Assembly (NCBI RefSeq): GCF_003060885.1
Contig: NZ_QAIG01000005.1
Coordinates: 823,766-887,765, forward strand
Direction of reading: 5' to 3'
Source of the DNA: Pseudomonas sp. HMWF032
Lineage (GTDB): Bacteria > Pseudomonadota > Gammaproteobacteria > Pseudomonadales > Pseudomonadaceae
Length of the DNA stretch: 64,000 bases
Position numbers and translations under genes: made by a program. Every line of letters starts with the position of its first letter. Position 1 is the first letter of the stretch. Under the pieces are notes generated by a model, which was not told where the DNA came from, did not search any database, and saw nothing but the letters and a program-made list of their open reading frames with translations. Of this stretch, positions 22,778-32,617 are shown piece by piece.

Positions 22778-24796
22778 TTAGAGACCTGTGTCGGGGTGGC
22801 TGGTAGTCAGTGGCAGGCGCAGGGTGAAGCAGGTGCCTTGACCGGGCTTGGATTGCACCTCCATCTGCCCTTTATGGTTGTTGGTGATGATGAAGTAGGA
22901 CACCGACAGGCCGAGTCCGGTGCCCTGACCGACCTCCTTGGTGGTGAAGAATGGTTCGAAGATGCGTTTGCGCACCAGCTCGGACATCCCGACACCGTTG
23001 TCCTCCACCTGGATTTCCACCCAGGGTGTTACCTGGCGTACGCGTAGGGTGATCTGCCCGGGCTGGCGGTTTTCGGTGCGCTGATGGATGGCCTGCGCGG
23101 CGTTCTTCAGCAGGTTGAGCAGCACCTGCTCCAACTCGTTGGCGGTTGCCGGTACCGTGGGCAGGTTCTCGGCAAAGTCACGCTCAATGGTCAGGCTCTT
23201 GAAGTCGAAACTCTCGGTCAGGTCGAAGTCGTTGCTGGCAATTTCCACTGCCTGATCAATCAAGGCTGGGAGGTTGCAGGGGGCCAGCTGGCGATCGCTG
23301 CGGCGGCTGAAGTTGAGCATGTGGCTGACGATTTTCGCTGCTCGGGTGCCGGCCTGCTGAATGCCGTCGAGCAAGCGTGGAATTTCCCGAGCGTTGAGGT
23401 AGCGGTCGATGGCTTGCAGGCTGATACCAGCCTGTTCGGCCTGCTCACGGTTCTTGTCCAGTTCGGGGGACAGGCGCCGGCGAATGTTCTGTACGTTGTG
23501 CAGGATCGCTCCCAGCGGGTTGTTGATTTCGTGTGCCATGCCCGCGGCAAGGCCGCCAACCGAGAGCATTTTTTCCGATTGCACCATCATATCTTCCAGA
23601 TTCAGGCGCTGAGTAATATCGTCGATACGGATGACCACGCCGCGCCCACTGCTGCCCGTCAGCGGGTAAAAAGTCAGGGCAAAGTGGCGTTGTTGCTCGG
23701 GTTTACCCCAGGTCACGCGTTCGATCTTTTCTACATGGTGTTTTTCCACGGCGCGCTGCAGCTGTGTGATGAAGGGCTTGAGCGGTGGAAAGGCAAGAAA
23801 GATCGGTTGGTTAAGGGCTTCGTCCAGGCGCGTCCCCGAGAGGCTGCTGGCCTCCTGGTTCCACTGGGTGACATAGAGCTGCTCGTCGAGAGCGATCAGT
23901 GCCGAGGGCATGGAGTCGATGATGCTGTTGAGGTACTTCTGAAAGCCGGTGAGTTTTTTCTCGATCTTGCTGCGCACCTGCACCTCCAGTTCCAGCTTGC
24001 GGTTGGAGTGGCGGGTTTCCTCGGCCAGGTGCTGCGCCTGGTCGAACGCTTCCTGGGCGTCGTCACGGGCACGCTTGAGTTGCTGTTCGCGGGCTTCAAT
24101 ACGAATCAGCATGGTGTTAAAGGCATCAGCCAGGCTGCCGATCTCGTCGCGGTTGCCACGGCGAGCGCGCAGGGCATAGTTCTCTTCATGGGTGACTTGG
24201 CGTGACAGTTCTTCCAGGCGGCGGATGGGACGGGTAATCAGGCGCCTTATCTGGCGTGAAACCAGCAGCCAGAGCAGCACGCTGAACGCCAGAATCACCC
24301 CGCTGGCGGTCAAGGTGCCGGTGTAGAAGACCCCAGGCAATTCGCTTGACGCAACCAGCAACAAGTGGCCAGAGTGGCCGGATGGCTGTGGCAGTTCGAC
24401 CAGCTGGTTGATTCGAAACTCGCTGTGGCGCCAGGTTTCTACTTCCTCGATGCGCGGCGGCAGGTTTAGTTTTTCACCGCGTTGTAACTGCGCCAGGCTG
24501 CGGCCTCGGCTGTCATAGATCACAGCCGCACGCAGAGGGGCGTAGTCATCCAGGCGTTTGAGCAGTGCTTCGGCTGCGTCGTGTGAGCTCAATGCTTGGG
24601 TGCTGAGGGGCGGGCTGGCAATCAATCGCCCGAGGGTGTGCAAGGCCTGCGGGGCCACGCTTTCCTGGGATATCCAGTAGGCCGCGCTGATAAAGGCCAG
24701 GTTGGCCACCAGCATGACGGCGGCCAGCAAGGCCAGCAGGGCGACCAGCAGTTTGCGGCCTACCGGAAGATTCTCAAGACGCTGGCGCAGGGGCAT
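22778..24796 (-). CDS. Membrane PAS-domain sensor histidine kinase (PA4398-like)
   Basis: The 672-residue protein has a membrane segment near residues 17-40, a periplasmic sensor region, a second membrane segment around 165-185, a HAMP domain with following coiled coil (to about 290), a PAS domain (about 295-400), and a kinase core. The phospho-acceptor is H422 in the motif GMAHEINNP. The ATPase domain has the N box (LLNLLKNAAQAI), G1 (EDNGVGM) and G2 (GTGLGLS). The signal is unknown. It shares an operon with the response regulator at 25801-26766, its likely partner. Confidence 0.9.
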   Translation of the reverse strand: MPLRQRLENLPVGRKLLVALLALLAAVMLVANLAFISAAYWISQESVAPQALHTLGRLIASPPLSTQALSSHDAAEALLKRLDDYAPLRAAVIYDSRGRSLAQLQRGEKLNLPPRIEEVETWRHSEFRINQLVELPQPSGHSGHLLLVASSELPGVFYTGTLTASGVILAFSVLLWLLVSRQIRRLITRPIRRLEELSRQVTHEENYALRARRGNRDEIGSLADAFNTMLIRIEAREQQLKRARDDAQEAFDQAQHLAEETRHSNRKLELEVQVRSKIEKKLTGFQKYLNSIIDSMPSALIALDEQLYVTQWNQEASSLSGTRLDEALNQPIFLAFPPLKPFITQLQRAVEKHHVEKIERVTWGKPEQQRHFALTFYPLTGSSGRGVVIRIDDITQRLNLEDMMVQSEKMLSVGGLAAGMAHEINNPLGAILHNVQNIRRRLSPELDKNREQAEQAGISLQAIDRYLNAREIPRLLDGIQQAGTRAAKIVSHMLNFSRRSDRQLAPCNLPALIDQAVEIASNDFDLTESFDFKSLTIERDFAENLPTVPATANELEQVLLNLLKNAAQAIHQRTENRQPGQITLRVRQVTPWVEIQVEDNGVGMSELVRKRIFEPFFTTKEVGQGTGLGLSVSYFIITNNHKGQMEVQSKPGQGTCFTLRLPLTTSHPDTGL

Positions 24797-24879
24797 GGTT
24801 ATGCATGTCGTGAAGTTGGACGTAGAGGCAGGTTAGGGGCTGATGAGGTGCGTGCGCAAGCCAGGAAACATCAGCCGCC

Positions 24880-25800
<921 letters not shown>

Positions 25801-26766
25801 TTATTGTGGCAAGGACAGGCGCAACGCGGTCACCAGTCCGGTGCTGTGTGATTCGGGCAGTATCCGGGTTGCGTGGTCGGTAATCTGGTCCGGGGTGATG
25901 GGGAGGCCTTTTGCATCAAGCCCCACCAGGCTGATACCGGCCTTGAGGCTGATAAAGCCTTCGCTGGTCTTGAAGGCCTTGAGGTTGATGCCTTCATGCA
26001 GGCGTTTGAAGCTGCTGGGTGAGCACTCATGCAGATCGGCCAGCAAGGTAATCAGGCCGAAGTGGCACTCATCCAGGCGTACCAGAACATCCAGCGGCCG
26101 CACCAGTTGTTGCAGGCGCCGGGCCACGCCGGTCAGCAGTTCGTTGTAGAAGGCATCGCCATGCCGCTGGTGCAGCTCATGCATGTCCTGTAGGCCAATC
26201 AGCAGGTAGCAGAGCGCGCCGCCACGGGATTCAACCTGGCGCAGGCTGTCGAGCATCTTCTGGTGCAGGTAGCGGTTGTTGCCCAGGCCGGTGAGCGGAT
26301 CGATCAGGTTGCGCTTTTCCAGGCTGGCGATGTTTTCGGTGAGCAGGCGGTTTTCCTGCAACAGGCGTTGCAGGGTGTTGCACAGGCGATCGGCGGCGAA
26401 GATGCGCGGCACCAGTTGTTCGTTCATCGCGGCCTTGCTGATGAAGTCATCGACACCGCTGTCGAAGGCTTCACCCAAGACGTTTTCGCCTTCCTTGCCG
26501 GTGAGCAGGATGACGTAGGTGTAGTGATGAGCCATTTCGTCGAACTGGCGTACTTTCACGGTCAGCTCCAGGCCGTTCATCTCCGGCATCAGCCAGTCGG
26601 CGAGCAGCACACTGGCCGGGCGCTGCTCCAGCAGGCTGATGGCTTCGGCGGCGCTGCTGGCAAAACGCAGATCCTGATAGCCCGCCTGGGTCAGGACGCG
26701 CCCGATCATGGCGCTGGAGAACTTGGCGTCATCGACGACCAAAATGCTCAGGTGGGGGTTCGGCAT
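25801..26766 (-). CDS. Response regulator with degenerate GGDEF domain (PA4396-like)
   Basis: Residues 1-125 form a receiver domain with the acidic pair D12-D13, phospho-acceptor D57 (LLADWLMPEMNG) and K111. After a helical linker, a GGDEF-type domain begins (DPLTGLGNNRYL). The signature position reads LDECHF (231-236) instead of GG(D/E)EF, so diguanylate cyclase activity is unlikely. It may bind nucleotide or act by protein contacts. The gene is first in the operon with panE, the sensor kinase and the adenosyltransferase. Confidence 0.88.
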   Translation of the reverse strand: MPNPHLSILVVDDAKFSSAMIGRVLTQAGYQDLRFASSAAEAISLLEQRPASVLLADWLMPEMNGLELTVKVRQFDEMAHHYTYVILLTGKEGENVLGEAFDSGVDDFISKAAMNEQLVPRIFAADRLCNTLQRLLQENRLLTENIASLEKRNLIDPLTGLGNNRYLHQKMLDSLRQVESRGGALCYLLIGLQDMHELHQRHGDAFYNELLTGVARRLQQLVRPLDVLVRLDECHFGLITLLADLHECSPSSFKRLHEGINLKAFKTSEGFISLKAGISLVGLDAKGLPITPDQITDHATRILPESHSTGLVTALRLSLPQ

Positions 26767-26834
26767 GTGCAGGCTCGCTAGGGTAAATCACAAGGACCCG
26801 CGACTTCGCCGGGCAGTGTTTGTTGCTCCCGCTA

Positions 26835-26840
26835 TATAAT
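26835..26840 (+). promoter_or_regulatory. -10 box for yajQ
   Basis: A perfect TATAAT at 26835-26840 lies in the divergent gap between the response regulator and yajQ, 76 bases before the yajQ start. No good -35 hexamer sits at the right distance, so an activator may be needed or the match may be chance. Confidence 0.4.
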
Positions 26841-26916
26841 GGCCGGGTTTTTTTATCGTCAAGCCAGGCGTGTCCCATTCGTGATGCAGGGCGCGCCGTC
26901 TATCTGGAGCAAACCC

Positions 26917-27396
26917 ATGCCTTCGTTCGACGTGGTGTCCGAGCTGGACAAACATGAAGTTACCAACGCCATCGATAACGCCATCAAAGAGCTGGAACGT
27001 CGCTATGACCTGCGTGGTAAAGGTAGCTTTGAGCTGAAAGAGCTGACTGTCAACCTGACGGCCGATGCGGATTTTCAGTTAGAACAGCTGATCGAGATTC
27101 TCAAGCTGGCGCTGGTCAAGCGCAAGATCGATGTGCAATGTCTGGAGTTCAAGGACGCCTATGCGTCGGGCAAGAGCGTCAAGCAGGAGGTGATTCTGCG
27201 CGAGGGCATCGAGAAAGAGCTGGCGAAGAAGATCGTCGCTCATATCAAAGACAGCAAGCTCAAGGTCCAGGCTGCTATCCAGGGTGAGCAGGTGCGTATT
27301 ACTGGCAAGAAGCGCGATGATCTGCAAGAAGCAATCGCCTCGCTGCGCGCCAAGGAATTCGGCATGCCGCTGCAGTTCAACAACTTCCGCGATTAA
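26917..27396 (+). CDS. yajQ: YajQ-family nucleotide-binding protein
   Basis: The 159-residue product is a full-length YajQ-family protein: it starts [15 protein letters not shown] and ends with the PLQFNNFRD tail that is nearly invariant. Two ferredoxin-like halves are expected. Members bind c-di-GMP or other nucleotides and in Xanthomonas relay c-di-GMP to a transcription factor; in P. aeruginosa the ortholog is PA4395. ATG 26917 follows CTGGAG; an upstream in-frame ATG at 26839 sits at the -10 box and is rejected. Confidence 0.94.
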   Translation: MPSFDVVSELDKHEVTNAIDNAIKELERRYDLRGKGSFELKELTVNLTADADFQLEQLIEILKLALVKRKIDVQCLEFKDAYASGKSVKQEVILREGIEKELAKKIVAHIKDSKLKVQAAIQGEQVRITGKKRDDLQEAIASLRAKEFGMPLQFNNFRD

Positions 27397-27494
27397 ACCC
27401 TTGTCGCCACATGGCGTCGCACACGGCTCGATGCGTCTGACCGTCATGGCTTGCCATGGCGGTTGCCTTTAAAGCTGAGGAAAAAGGAGCACCC

Positions 27495-28325
27495 ATGGAA
27501 ATGAATGTCGAGCAATTGGCCAAGGTGTCGGAGGCCTGGCTGCCTGTGGTACTGGAGTACAGCGGTAAGCTTGCGCTGGCGCTGATTACTTTTCTGATCG
27601 GTTGGTGGCTGGTCGGTAAGCTGACCACCAGCATTGGCCGTTTGCTGTCTCTGCGTCAGGTAGATCGCGCCCTCGGCAGCTTTATCGGCAGCTTGGTCAG
27701 TATCGTCCTCAAAGTCTTGCTGATGATCAGTGTGGCGTCGATGGTGGGGGTTGAAACCACCTCGTTTATCGCCATGATCGGTGCGGCAGGCCTGGCGATT
27801 GGTCTGGCGCTGCAGGGCAGTCTGGCTAACTTTGCCGGAGGCGTGCTGATCATGCTGTTCCGGCCGTTCCGTGCCGGGGACTGGATTGAGGCACAGGGCG
27901 TGGCGGGAAGCGTCGACAGCATCCAGATTTTCCATACCACGCTGAAAACGGCGGACAACAAGGTCGTGATCGTACCCAACGGCAGTCTGTCAAACGGCCA
28001 CATCACCAACTACTCCCGCGAAGCGTTCCGTCGCGTGGATATCAACCTGGGCATCGACTACGCCAGTGATATCAAGCAGGCCCGTGAGGTTCTCTTGACG
28101 ATTGCCGCCGACCCGCGGGTGCAGCGTGATCCCGAGCCAGTGGTGCTGGTGACCGGGCTGGGTGAGAGTGCCATCAACCTGTCGTTGCGTGTCTGGGTCG
28201 CCACTGCGGATTTCTGGCCGGTGACGTTTACGTTTACCGAGTTGGCCAAGGAGCGCTTAACCGAGGCGGGTATTGGTATTCCGTTCCCGCAACGGGTGGT
28301 GCATCTGGTGCAGCAGGCGGGTTGA
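27495..28325 (+). CDS. mscS: Small-conductance mechanosensitive channel MscS
   Basis: MscS opens under membrane tension to release solutes during osmotic downshock. The 276-residue protein has three membrane segments near 20-45, 65-90 and 95-120. The pore-lining third segment shows the glycine/alanine-rich pattern (GAAGLAIGLALQGSLANFAGG). The beta domain follows with FRPFRAGDWIE and VPNGSLSNGHITNYSRE. AAGGAG precedes ATG 27495; an earlier in-frame ATG at 27456 is not conserved. Confidence 0.94.
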   Translation: MEMNVEQLAKVSEAWLPVVLEYSGKLALALITFLIGWWLVGKLTTSIGRLLSLRQVDRALGSFIGSLVSIVLKVLLMISVASMVGVETTSFIAMIGAAGLAIGLALQGSLANFAGGVLIMLFRPFRAGDWIEAQGVAGSVDSIQIFHTTLKTADNKVVIVPNGSLSNGHITNYSREAFRRVDINLGIDYASDIKQAREVLLTIAADPRVQRDPEPVVLVTGLGESAINLSLRVWVATADFWPVTFTFTELAKERLTEAGIGIPFPQRVVHLVQQAG

Positions 28326-28335
28326 ACCGCCTGGT

Positions 28336-28364
28336 AAAAAGCCCCGCTCAGGCGGGGCTTTTTT
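28336..28364. terminator. Bidirectional terminator between mscS and ampG
   Basis: AAAAAGCCCCGC and GCGGGGCTTTTT pair around a short TCAG loop, with A and T runs on both sides. It can end both convergent genes; the ampG stop at 28363-28365 falls in the T run. Confidence 0.9.
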
Positions 28365-29907
28365 ATGCCTGTTCGGCCGAGCTGAGTGGCTCCGGCGGGA
28401 CAGGCTGGGTGCGTTCTCGTCGCCACTGCAACAGGATCAGGATCAGTGTCGGTACGCCAAGCAGGGCTGTGGCCAGGAAGAATTCAGCGTAACCGAGCTT
28501 CTCCACCATCACGCCAGAGTATCCACCGATCAGTCGCGGTAGCAGCAGCATGATTGAGCTGAGCAGGGCGTATTGGGTGGCGGAGAACTTGAGGTTGGTC
28601 AGGCTCGACAGGTAGGCAACGAAGGCGGCTGTGGCCAGCCCGGCACTGAAGTTATCGGCAGAGATGGTCAGAATCAGCATCTGCACATCAGGCCCCATGC
28701 CAGCGAGCATGAGGAACAGCAGGTTGGTGGCGGCAGACGCCGCACCGCCGATGAACAGAATGGGCAAAATGCCAAAACGCACGATCAGCAAGCCGCCGAT
28801 ACCTGCACCAACCAAGGTCATGACCAGGCCGAAGAGTTTGCTGACGCTGGCGATCTGGTCCTTGGTAAAGCCCTGATCGATGTAGAACACGTTGGCCATC
28901 ACGCCCATTACCGTGTCTGACATGCGGTAGGTGGCGATCAGCCCCAGCAGCAGAAAGGCCTGCCAGCGGTAACGCACAATGAAATCGTTGACAGGCGTGA
29001 GCACCGGCGCCAGACCGCGGCGACCCATGGACGACAGGCACAGCGCCGTCAGGATGGTGTACAGCAGGGCGCGCAAAAAGGCGCGATCCTCCAGCAGCAG
29101 GTTGAGCAGAGTCGCTTCACCATTGATGAGGCTGGCAAAGTCGGTGTTGTAGAACTGGGTGAACATGGCTGGTACGGAAACCAGCAAGACGATCAATACC
29201 AGTACGGACACGATCTGGTGGCTGAAGCCGTAGCGCGCGGCAGCCAGTTGGGTGCGCAATGGTACATCGGGTTCGCGCATCCACAGGCTGGTGAGCAGGC
29301 CTGGCAGCATCAGCAAGGCAAACAGCAGGTAGGTGCCAGCCCATGCGGCATGCTGGTAGAGCAAGGCGGTTGAGCCAAATCCTTCGGCGAAATACAGGGC
29401 ACCCGCGGTTGCCAGCAGGGCGGCGACGCGGTAACCCGCCATGTAGCTGGCGGCAAGGGCGGCCTGTCGGGTGTCGTCAACGATTTCCAGGCGGTAGGCA
29501 TCGACAGCGATGTCCTGAGTCGCAGAGGCAAACGCCACCAATACGGCCAGGGAAATCAGCCAGGTCAGGTGGGTTTGCGGGTCGCACAGGGCCATGCCGG
29601 CAAGACCAATAGCGATCAGCAGTTGCGATAGCACCAGCCAGGAGCGGCGGCGACCCAGCTTGCCGAGCAGTGGCAGGCGCCACTGGTCGAGAAGGGGTGA
29701 CCAGACCCATTTAAAGGCATAGGCCAAGCCGATCAGGCTGGCGAAACCAATGGTTTCTCGCGCGACACCGGCTTCGCGCAACCAGACAGATAGGGTGGAG
29801 AACACCAGCATATAAGGCAGGCCAGCGGCGAACCCTAGAAGCAACAGCACCAATGTGGAGGGGCTGGAGTAGGCAGCAATGGCGTCGCGCCAGCTTTTAC
29901 GGGGCAT
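28363..29907 (-). CDS. ampG: AmpG muropeptide permease (MFS)
   Basis: The 514-residue protein is a major facilitator of the AmpG type, which imports GlcNAc-anhydroMurNAc peptides and so feeds AmpR-controlled beta-lactamase induction. Around 12-14 hydrophobic segments are visible. Family segments include FAAGLPYMLVFSTLSVWL near the N-terminus, KWVWSPLLDQWRLP, and ATQDIAVDAYRLEI. ATG 29907 is chosen because the family begins here; the frame stays open upstream but that part is unlike any AmpG. P. aeruginosa AmpG (PA4393) is longer at the C-terminus, from memory. Confidence 0.92.
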   Translation of the reverse strand: MPRKSWRDAIAAYSSPSTLVLLLLGFAAGLPYMLVFSTLSVWLREAGVARETIGFASLIGLAYAFKWVWSPLLDQWRLPLLGKLGRRRSWLVLSQLLIAIGLAGMALCDPQTHLTWLISLAVLVAFASATQDIAVDAYRLEIVDDTRQAALAASYMAGYRVAALLATAGALYFAEGFGSTALLYQHAAWAGTYLLFALLMLPGLLTSLWMREPDVPLRTQLAAARYGFSHQIVSVLVLIVLLVSVPAMFTQFYNTDFASLINGEATLLNLLLEDRAFLRALLYTILTALCLSSMGRRGLAPVLTPVNDFIVRYRWQAFLLLGLIATYRMSDTVMGVMANVFYIDQGFTKDQIASVSKLFGLVMTLVGAGIGGLLIVRFGILPILFIGGAASAATNLLFLMLAGMGPDVQMLILTISADNFSAGLATAAFVAYLSSLTNLKFSATQYALLSSIMLLLPRLIGGYSGVMVEKLGYAEFFLATALLGVPTLILILLQWRRERTQPVPPEPLSSAEQA

Positions 29908-29951
29908 TGAAGGGGTATCAGCCTGAGTTTGACCTATTAAAGGGCGCACTC

Positions 29952-30043
29952 TAGGGGCTGTTACCGTTTTAGCGCAAGCCGCGTTGCCGCTAAAAATCTC
30001 GCCAGGCTCCGGCGCGGTCGCGATAAAACGGTAACAGCCCCTA
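29952..30043. repeat. Palindromic MITE-like element, about 92 bp
   Basis: TAGGGGCTGTTACCGTTTTA (29952-29971) is repeated inverted and perfectly at 30024-30043, enclosing 52 bases. The arms end in TA on both sides, the target duplication expected for IS630/Tc1-type elements, although the symmetry makes this ambiguous. The right arm supplies the stop codon (TAG) of the alkyltransferase-like gene. No coding capacity is inside. Confidence 0.65.
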
Positions 30044-30433
30044 CTTGCTGTGCTCCGTTGGGCGCCAGCCATAGCGCGGCATATCCACCCTGTCGTTGTG
30101 GATTTGCACGCCTTCGTCACGCAGCCGGATGCGCTGCTCGGTGCCGCCGGGGCTGCCTGCGGGCAGGCTGATGCGCCCGTTCGCCGCAATCACGCGGTGC
30201 CAGGGCAGTGTACTGCCCTCGGGCAACTGACTGAGCGTGCGTGCGACCCAGCGCGCCGCACGCCCCAGGCCGGCATAAGTCGCCAACTGGCCATAGCTCA
30301 CCACACTGCCGGCCGGCACTTGGGCCAGCACGTTATACAGTGCGCCACGCCGTGCGTCGTGGCTTGCTGTCGGACGGGCTGACGCGGCATGCTTCGCTCC
30401 CTGTTCTGGCTGGCTGTCTGGCGCTTCCATCAT
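30041..30433 (-). CDS. Alkyltransferase-like protein (ATL, MGMT family without catalytic Cys)
   Basis: The 130-residue protein is the DNA-binding domain of the O6-alkylguanine transferase family: YGQLATYAGLGRAARWVARTLSQ is the helix-turn-helix and arginine-finger region. The usual PCHR motif reads PWHRV with W78 in place of the acceptor cysteine, so it should bind O6-alkylguanine and recruit nucleotide excision repair rather than dealkylate. The start (tandem ATG 30433/30430, site AGGGAA) overlaps the start of the divergent DUF481 gene. The last codons run into the palindromic element at 30024-30043. Confidence 0.85.
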   Translation of the reverse strand: MMEAPDSQPEQGAKHAASARPTASHDARRGALYNVLAQVPAGSVVSYGQLATYAGLGRAARWVARTLSQLPEGSTLPWHRVIAANGRISLPAGSPGGTEQRIRLRDEGVQIHNDRVDMPRYGWRPTEHSK

Positions 30434-31430
30434 GTTGCTACGTTCCCTGTTGTGCTTGTTGATTACTCTGCTGTGTACGCCCGCCTGGGCGGATACGGTA
30501 TGGCTGAATAATGGTGATCGGCTGACGGGGGAGATCATTCTTCTGGATGGCGGCAAGCTGGCGTTGAAAACCAAGTACGCCGGACAGGTGCTGATTGCCT
30601 GGAAGGATATCGACACCCTGCGCTCGGAGAAACCCTTGCTGGTCAGGCGTGAGGGTTTCGACAGCGAGCAGAGCAAACAATTGGAAGCCGCCGGCAAAGG
30701 CATGGTGCGTATGGTTAATGCCAGCACCCAGACCATTCCCCTGGCCAGCATCAATCGTCTTATACCGCCGCGTCCGTTGCTGCGTGACCGGGTTTGGGAG
30801 GGCAACCTGGACGCCAAGCTGGACATGAAGCGTGATGACAGCGAGACCGACGAATGGAAGCTCAAAGGTAATACTCGCGTTGAGCATGGCCGTTGGCGGC
30901 ATGTGCTCAGCAGCGAGTTGGAGCGCAAGGTCAAGAATGATGTGAAGACTGCGGACAACTGGCAGCTGGAGTATGACCTTGACCGTTTTCTGACGGACCA
31001 ATGGTTCTGGCGGGTCGGTGTGGAGCATGACGAGGATGAGTTTGCCTTGTTTTCGCGTCAGCGCACCTTCGGTGCAGGTCCCGGTTATCGCTTTTGGGAT
31101 AACGAACTGGGACGTTTTGACATGATTACCCAGTTCAACCGCACGCAGATGCGCAGCAGTCTGGGCGAGCTGGATTTCAATACCTATTCGCTGGAGTGGG
31201 ATTACAAGCGCTTGCTCTGGGGTACTCGGCTAGAGCTGTACAGCAATGCGGAGCTGCAGGTGCCTGAGATTGAACAGGTGGACTATGTGCTCGATGGCGA
31301 GGTGGGGCTGCGATATCGGCTCAACGACTGGGCGCGGTTGTCGCTGTTGTATGAGTTGGATATGGCGCGTGGTTTGGGTCAGACCTCCAGCGAGCGACGT
31401 TATCTGCTCGGAGTGGGGGTCGGTTGGTAG
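30432..31430 (+). CDS. DUF481 outer-membrane beta-barrel protein, first copy
   Basis: The 332-residue product has a signal peptide (residues 1-20, cut after AWA) and a short SH3-like part with the ADTVWLNNGDRLTGEI motif, which resembles the start of many such exported proteins. The rest, from about residue 125, is a DUF481 domain rich in alternating aromatic residues, ending in the barrel-closing VGVGW. It is probably an outer-membrane barrel of unknown function. The start codon overlaps that of the divergent ATL gene by 2 bases, so each promoter must lie within the other gene. Confidence 0.82.
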   Translation: MLLRSLLCLLITLLCTPAWADTVWLNNGDRLTGEIILLDGGKLALKTKYAGQVLIAWKDIDTLRSEKPLLVRREGFDSEQSKQLEAAGKGMVRMVNASTQTIPLASINRLIPPRPLLRDRVWEGNLDAKLDMKRDDSETDEWKLKGNTRVEHGRWRHVLSSELERKVKNDVKTADNWQLEYDLDRFLTDQWFWRVGVEHDEDEFALFSRQRTFGAGPGYRFWDNELGRFDMITQFNRTQMRSSLGELDFNTYSLEWDYKRLLWGTRLELYSNAELQVPEIEQVDYVLDGEVGLRYRLNDWARLSLLYELDMARGLGQTSSERRYLLGVGVGW

Positions 31431-31546
31431 CGTCTCAGGGGTTCTAAGCTGAACACGTGGGGCTTCTGTCGGTCAGTGCTTGCTCTTGCGGTGTGCATAC
31501 GGATAATGCGCGACCTTTCGCAAACCCGAGACAGATTCCTTTTCGT

Positions 31547-32551
31547 ATGTTTTCCAGAACCCTGCTGTGCCTGGCCCTGAGTGCCGCGACAACCTCGGCG
31601 TTGGCCGATACCGTTTGGCTGAAGAATGGTGACCGCCTGAGCGGCAAGATCAAGTTCTACGACGGTGGCAAATTGCTGCTGGAAACGGATTACGGCGGTG
31701 CCATTGCGCTGGACTGGCGCAAGATCGCCACGCTGGAAAGTGATCAGGAACTGTTGGTCAAGGAGAGCGCGGTACACGGCGAGCGCGCCAAGTCCTTGCA
31801 GCCTGCCGAACCTGGCAAGGTCACGCTGGCCAATGGTGAGGCGCCGAAAACCATTGAGCTGGCCAGTATTCAACAGATCCTCAAGCCCAAGCCGCTGGTC
31901 GAGGATTTCATCTGGAAAGGTAATGTGGATGCCTCGCTGGATTACAAGCGCGCCGAGCGTGATACCGACGACTATGACGTCAGCCTGAAAACCCAGGCTC
32001 GTCATGGTCTGTGGCGGCACAATGGCAAGGCCGAGTACAACCGCGAGTTCCAGAACGATGTAGAAACGACCAATAACTGGAGTGCTGAGTACGCGCTGGA
32101 CCGTTTCCTGACCGAACACTGGTTCTGGCAAGGTAGGCTGGAGTACAAACGTGATCACTTGGAGGACCTGCGTCGCCAGCGTACCGTGGGTAGCGGTCCG
32201 GGTTACCAGTTCTGGGATAACGAGCTGGGCGCCTTCTCCGTGGCCGGCCTGCTTAACCGCACTGACTACGAATATGCCAATGGCGAGAACGACAACTTCT
32301 ATGCCGTCAGCATGAAGTGGGATTACAACCGTTATCTGGTCGGTAAGAGTGTCGAACTGTTCAGCGATGGCGAAGTGGGTAAGCCGCTGGCCAACGCCGC
32401 TGACTACACCCTGGATGCCGCTGTGGGCCTGCGCTACAAGCTGACCGACTGGGCCTCGCTGAATATGAAGGCCGAGAAAGACCTGGTCAGCGGCTCGGAA
32501 GGTGAGTTGGACGAAACCCGCTACAGCCTGGGTTTTGGCGTGGGTTGGTAA
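31547..32551 (+). CDS. DUF481 outer-membrane beta-barrel protein, second copy
   Basis: The 334-residue product is a paralog of the gene 117 bases upstream: both start ADTVWL.NGDRL.G.I, share DRFLT.WFW, GPGY.FWDNELG and the final VGW. A signal peptide (1-21, ending ALA) precedes the mature part. It most likely arose by tandem duplication. ATG 31547 is chosen because the signal peptide starts there; an in-frame ATG at 31457 would put a polar stretch before it. The function is unknown. Confidence 0.82.
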   Translation: MFSRTLLCLALSAATTSALADTVWLKNGDRLSGKIKFYDGGKLLLETDYGGAIALDWRKIATLESDQELLVKESAVHGERAKSLQPAEPGKVTLANGEAPKTIELASIQQILKPKPLVEDFIWKGNVDASLDYKRAERDTDDYDVSLKTQARHGLWRHNGKAEYNREFQNDVETTNNWSAEYALDRFLTEHWFWQGRLEYKRDHLEDLRRQRTVGSGPGYQFWDNELGAFSVAGLLNRTDYEYANGENDNFYAVSMKWDYNRYLVGKSVELFSDGEVGKPLANAADYTLDAAVGLRYKLTDWASLNMKAEKDLVSGSEGELDETRYSLGFGVGW

Positions 32552-32564
32552 GGTCTTAGTCGCA

Positions 32565-32595
32565 TAAAAAAGCCCCGCGTTTGCGGGGCTTTTTG
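32565..32595. terminator. Bidirectional terminator between DUF481 and SDR genes
   Basis: AAAAAAGCCCCGC pairs with GCGGGGCTTTTT around GTTT. A and T runs on both sides fit a shared terminator for the convergent genes ending at 32551 and 32618. Confidence 0.9.
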
Positions 32596-32617
32596 TTTGT
32601 AGCTGCCGATCTTGCGA

